Part shown: piece after piece, positions 62,715-64,000 of the stretch
How positions within the stretch are numbered: the first letter of the stretch is position 1
Layout: every line of letters starts with the position of its first letter
Program-made: the position numbers and the translations under genes
NCBI RefSeq assembly: GCF_008477545.1
Contig: NZ_VORA01000005.1
Location: 124,001 to 188,000, forward strand
Direction: 5' to 3'
Length of the DNA stretch: 64,000 bases
DNA from: Roseibium aestuarii
GTDB lineage: Bacteria > Pseudomonadota > Alphaproteobacteria > Rhizobiales > Stappiaceae
Notes under the pieces: generated by a model
Told to the model about the DNA's origin: nothing
Seen by the model: only the letters and a program-made list of their open reading frames with translations
Database searches by the model: none

Positions 62715-62731
62715 GCCGCGCCGGTGACACC

Positions 62732-62998
62732 ATGAATGAAGTCGACGCCCTTGATCTGGTGCGCAGCGCCATCTGGACCATCATCGTGGGATCGGCCCCG
62801 GCCATCCTTCCCGCGATGGTGGTCGGGCTGGTCATCGCCCTGTTGCAGGCCCTTACCCAGGTGCAGGAAATCACCCTGACCTTCATTCCGAAGATCGTGG
62901 CGATCCTGCTGATGATCGTCATCGCCGGTCCCTTCATCGGAGGGCAGATCCATGCCCTGACCCTGCTGGTCTACAGCCGGGTGGAAAACGGGTTCTAG
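62732..62998 (+). CDS. fliQ: Flagellar export gate protein FliQ
   Basis: 88 residues, two transmembrane hairpin helices. The conserved run AIWTIIVGSAPAILPAMVVGLVIALLQALTQVQEITLTFIPKI is present. It forms the export gate with FliP and FliR. It ends the flgE transcript; a small GC hairpin (TCCGGC-CGG-GCCGGA) follows immediately. Confidence 0.94.
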   Translation: MNEVDALDLVRSAIWTIIVGSAPAILPAMVVGLVIALLQALTQVQEITLTFIPKIVAILLMIVIAGPFIGGQIHALTLLVYSRVENGF

Positions 62999-63020
62999 GT
63001 CCGGCCGGGCCGGAGGCCAC

Positions 63021-63053
63021 ACCATCCCGGCGCAAGCTTCGGCCCCTAGCGTG
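63021..63053 (+). promoter_or_regulatory. flhA promoter with diverged direct-repeat box
   Basis: ACCAT at 63021 and GCAAG at 63032 keep the 11-bp period, though the first half is the least conserved of the six. CTAGCG at 63046 stands 9 nt after GCAAG, the same distance as CTAGATC in the flgB promoter. flhA starts 64 bp later. Confidence 0.5.
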
Positions 63054-63117
63054 AGCGGACCTTCATCGCGGACCGGCGCCGAGCCGGTCCTCCACGCGAC
63101 CCGAGCAGGGATCCGAC

Positions 63118-64000
63118 ATGACCGAAACCACTCTCGCCCCGGGTGCCGCCTCGCCGACGGAAAGCCGTCGCGACGTCGGCTTCGCCATCGGCATCGTGCT
63201 GATCCTGGCGGTTCTCTTCCTGCCGATCCCGACCTTCCTGATCGACATCGGCCTGGCCCTGTCCATCGCGCTTTCGGTGCTGATCCTGATGGTGGCCCTG
63301 TGGATCCACAAGCCGCTGGAATTCTCGTCCTTCCCGACGGTCCTGCTGATCGCCACCATGCTGCGCCTGTCGCTCAACATCGCGACCACGCGCGTGATCC
63401 TGGCCAATGGGCACGAGGGACTGGATGCGGCGGGCTACATCATCAACGGCTTCTCCAACTTCGTGATGAGCGGCGATTTCGTCATCGGCCTGATCGTCTT
63501 CGCGATCCTCGTCACGGTGAACTTCCTCGTCATCACCAAGGGCGCGACCCGTATCGCCGAAGTGGGGGCCCGCTTCACGCTGGATGCCATTCCCGGCAAG
63601 CAGATGGCGATTGACGCGGACCTGAACGCGGGCCTCATCAACGACAAGGAAGCGCAGCGCCGCCGCAGCGAGCTGGAGGAGGAGAGTTCCTTCTTCGGCG
63701 CCATGGACGGGGCGTCGAAATTCGTGCGTGGCGACGCGATTGCCGGCCTGATCATCACAGCCGTCAACGTGCTCGGGGGCATGATCATCGGCGTCACCCG
63801 CCACGGCATGACGCCAGCGGACGCGGCGGATGTCTTCACCAAGCTGTCCGTGGGCGACGGTCTGGTGTCCCAGATCCCGGCGCTGGTGGTGTCGCTGGCG
63901 GCCGGTCTTCTGGTCTCCAAGGGCGGCACCCGCGGCTCGGCCGACAAGGCGGTTCTGGGTCAGCTCGGCAACTACCCCCGCGCGCTTTTCGTGGCCTCGA
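63118..64000 (+). CDS. flhA: Flagellar export protein FlhA, truncated by window edge
   Basis: 294 codons are visible; the full protein is about 690 residues, so the cytoplasmic ring domain is missing. The present part has about seven helices and the strongly conserved FHIPEP-family stretch [10 protein letters not shown]-like [24 protein letters not shown], and [22 protein letters not shown]. The loop [18 protein letters not shown] is nearly invariant in the family. FlhA forms the nonameric export gate ring. The open right end is due to the window boundary. Confidence 0.95.
   Translation, partial: MTETTLAPGAASPTESRRDVGFAIGIVLILAVLFLPIPTFLIDIGLALSIALSVLILMVALWIHKPLEFSSFPTVLLIATMLRLSLNIATTRVILANGHEGLDAAGYIINGFSNFVMSGDFVIGLIVFAILVTVNFLVITKGATRIAEVGARFTLDAIPGKQMAIDADLNAGLINDKEAQRRRSELEEESSFFGAMDGASKFVRGDAIAGLIITAVNVLGGMIIGVTRHGMTPADAADVFTKLSVGDGLVSQIPALVVSLAAGLLVSKGGTRGSADKAVLGQLGNYPRALFVAS

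Overview
This is a GC-rich (roughly 65%) chromosomal window from an alphaproteobacterium, most likely in the Hyphomicrobiales (Rhizobiales). The evidence is the flagellar gene order with motB-motC-motD(fliK)-transglycosylase, motE, and the flaF-flbT pair next to flgEKL; an aglR/aglEFGK-type alpha-glucoside locus; and intergenic palindromic repeats typical of that order. Family-level placement (for example Stappiaceae) is only a guess. No RNA genes, insertion sequences or CRISPR arrays were seen.

Region 1 (1-12435) is a type I secretion locus. It has two adjacent ABC exporter genes on the minus strand (the second running off the window), a divergent 2561-residue cadherin-repeat/RTX adhesin with eight near-identical 306-bp repeats, and a TolC-type outer membrane channel. 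The complete ABC protein has lost all the canonical ATPase motifs, so the exporter is probably an asymmetric heterodimer. An approximately 770-bp gap between adhesin and TolC gene is full of palindromic repeat elements.

Region 2 (12835-24052) is catabolic: a GntR regulator, fumarase C, then one tight plus-strand run. The run is a VOC-type (type I) extradiol dioxygenase, galB, galC and galD homologues, a TAXI-type TRAP transporter, a ligI-like pyrone hydrolase, and a LysR-family regulator with two tandem HTH domains. It reads as a gallate/4-oxalomesaconate pathway ending in pyruvate plus oxaloacetate, but with an unexpected dioxygenase class at the ring-opening position. This is the best candidate for undescribed biochemistry.

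Region 3 (24111-42752) holds three ABC uptake systems. The first is alpha-glucoside-like aglR/aglEFGK without aglA. The second is a DeoR-regulated UgpBAEC-like system preceded by twin palindromic operators. The third is a minus-strand BMP-family nucleoside/nucleobase system ending in cytosine deaminase. A FhuF-type ferric reductase lies between the last two. In all four transporters of the window a hairpin follows the binding-protein gene.

Region 4 (42949-64000, open at the right) is a flagellar cluster: flgB-flgC-fliE-flgG-flgA-flgI, motE-flgH-fliL-fliP, flagellin, fliF-(fliH-like)-motB-motC-motD-transglycosylase, flgE-flgK-flgL-flaF-flbT-flgD-fliQ, and flhA. Six of its transcript starts carry the same GCMAG-N6-GCAAG direct repeat (11-bp period) just upstream of a possible -10 element. 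This is the layout expected for an OmpR-type flagellar activator (FtcR/Rem class).
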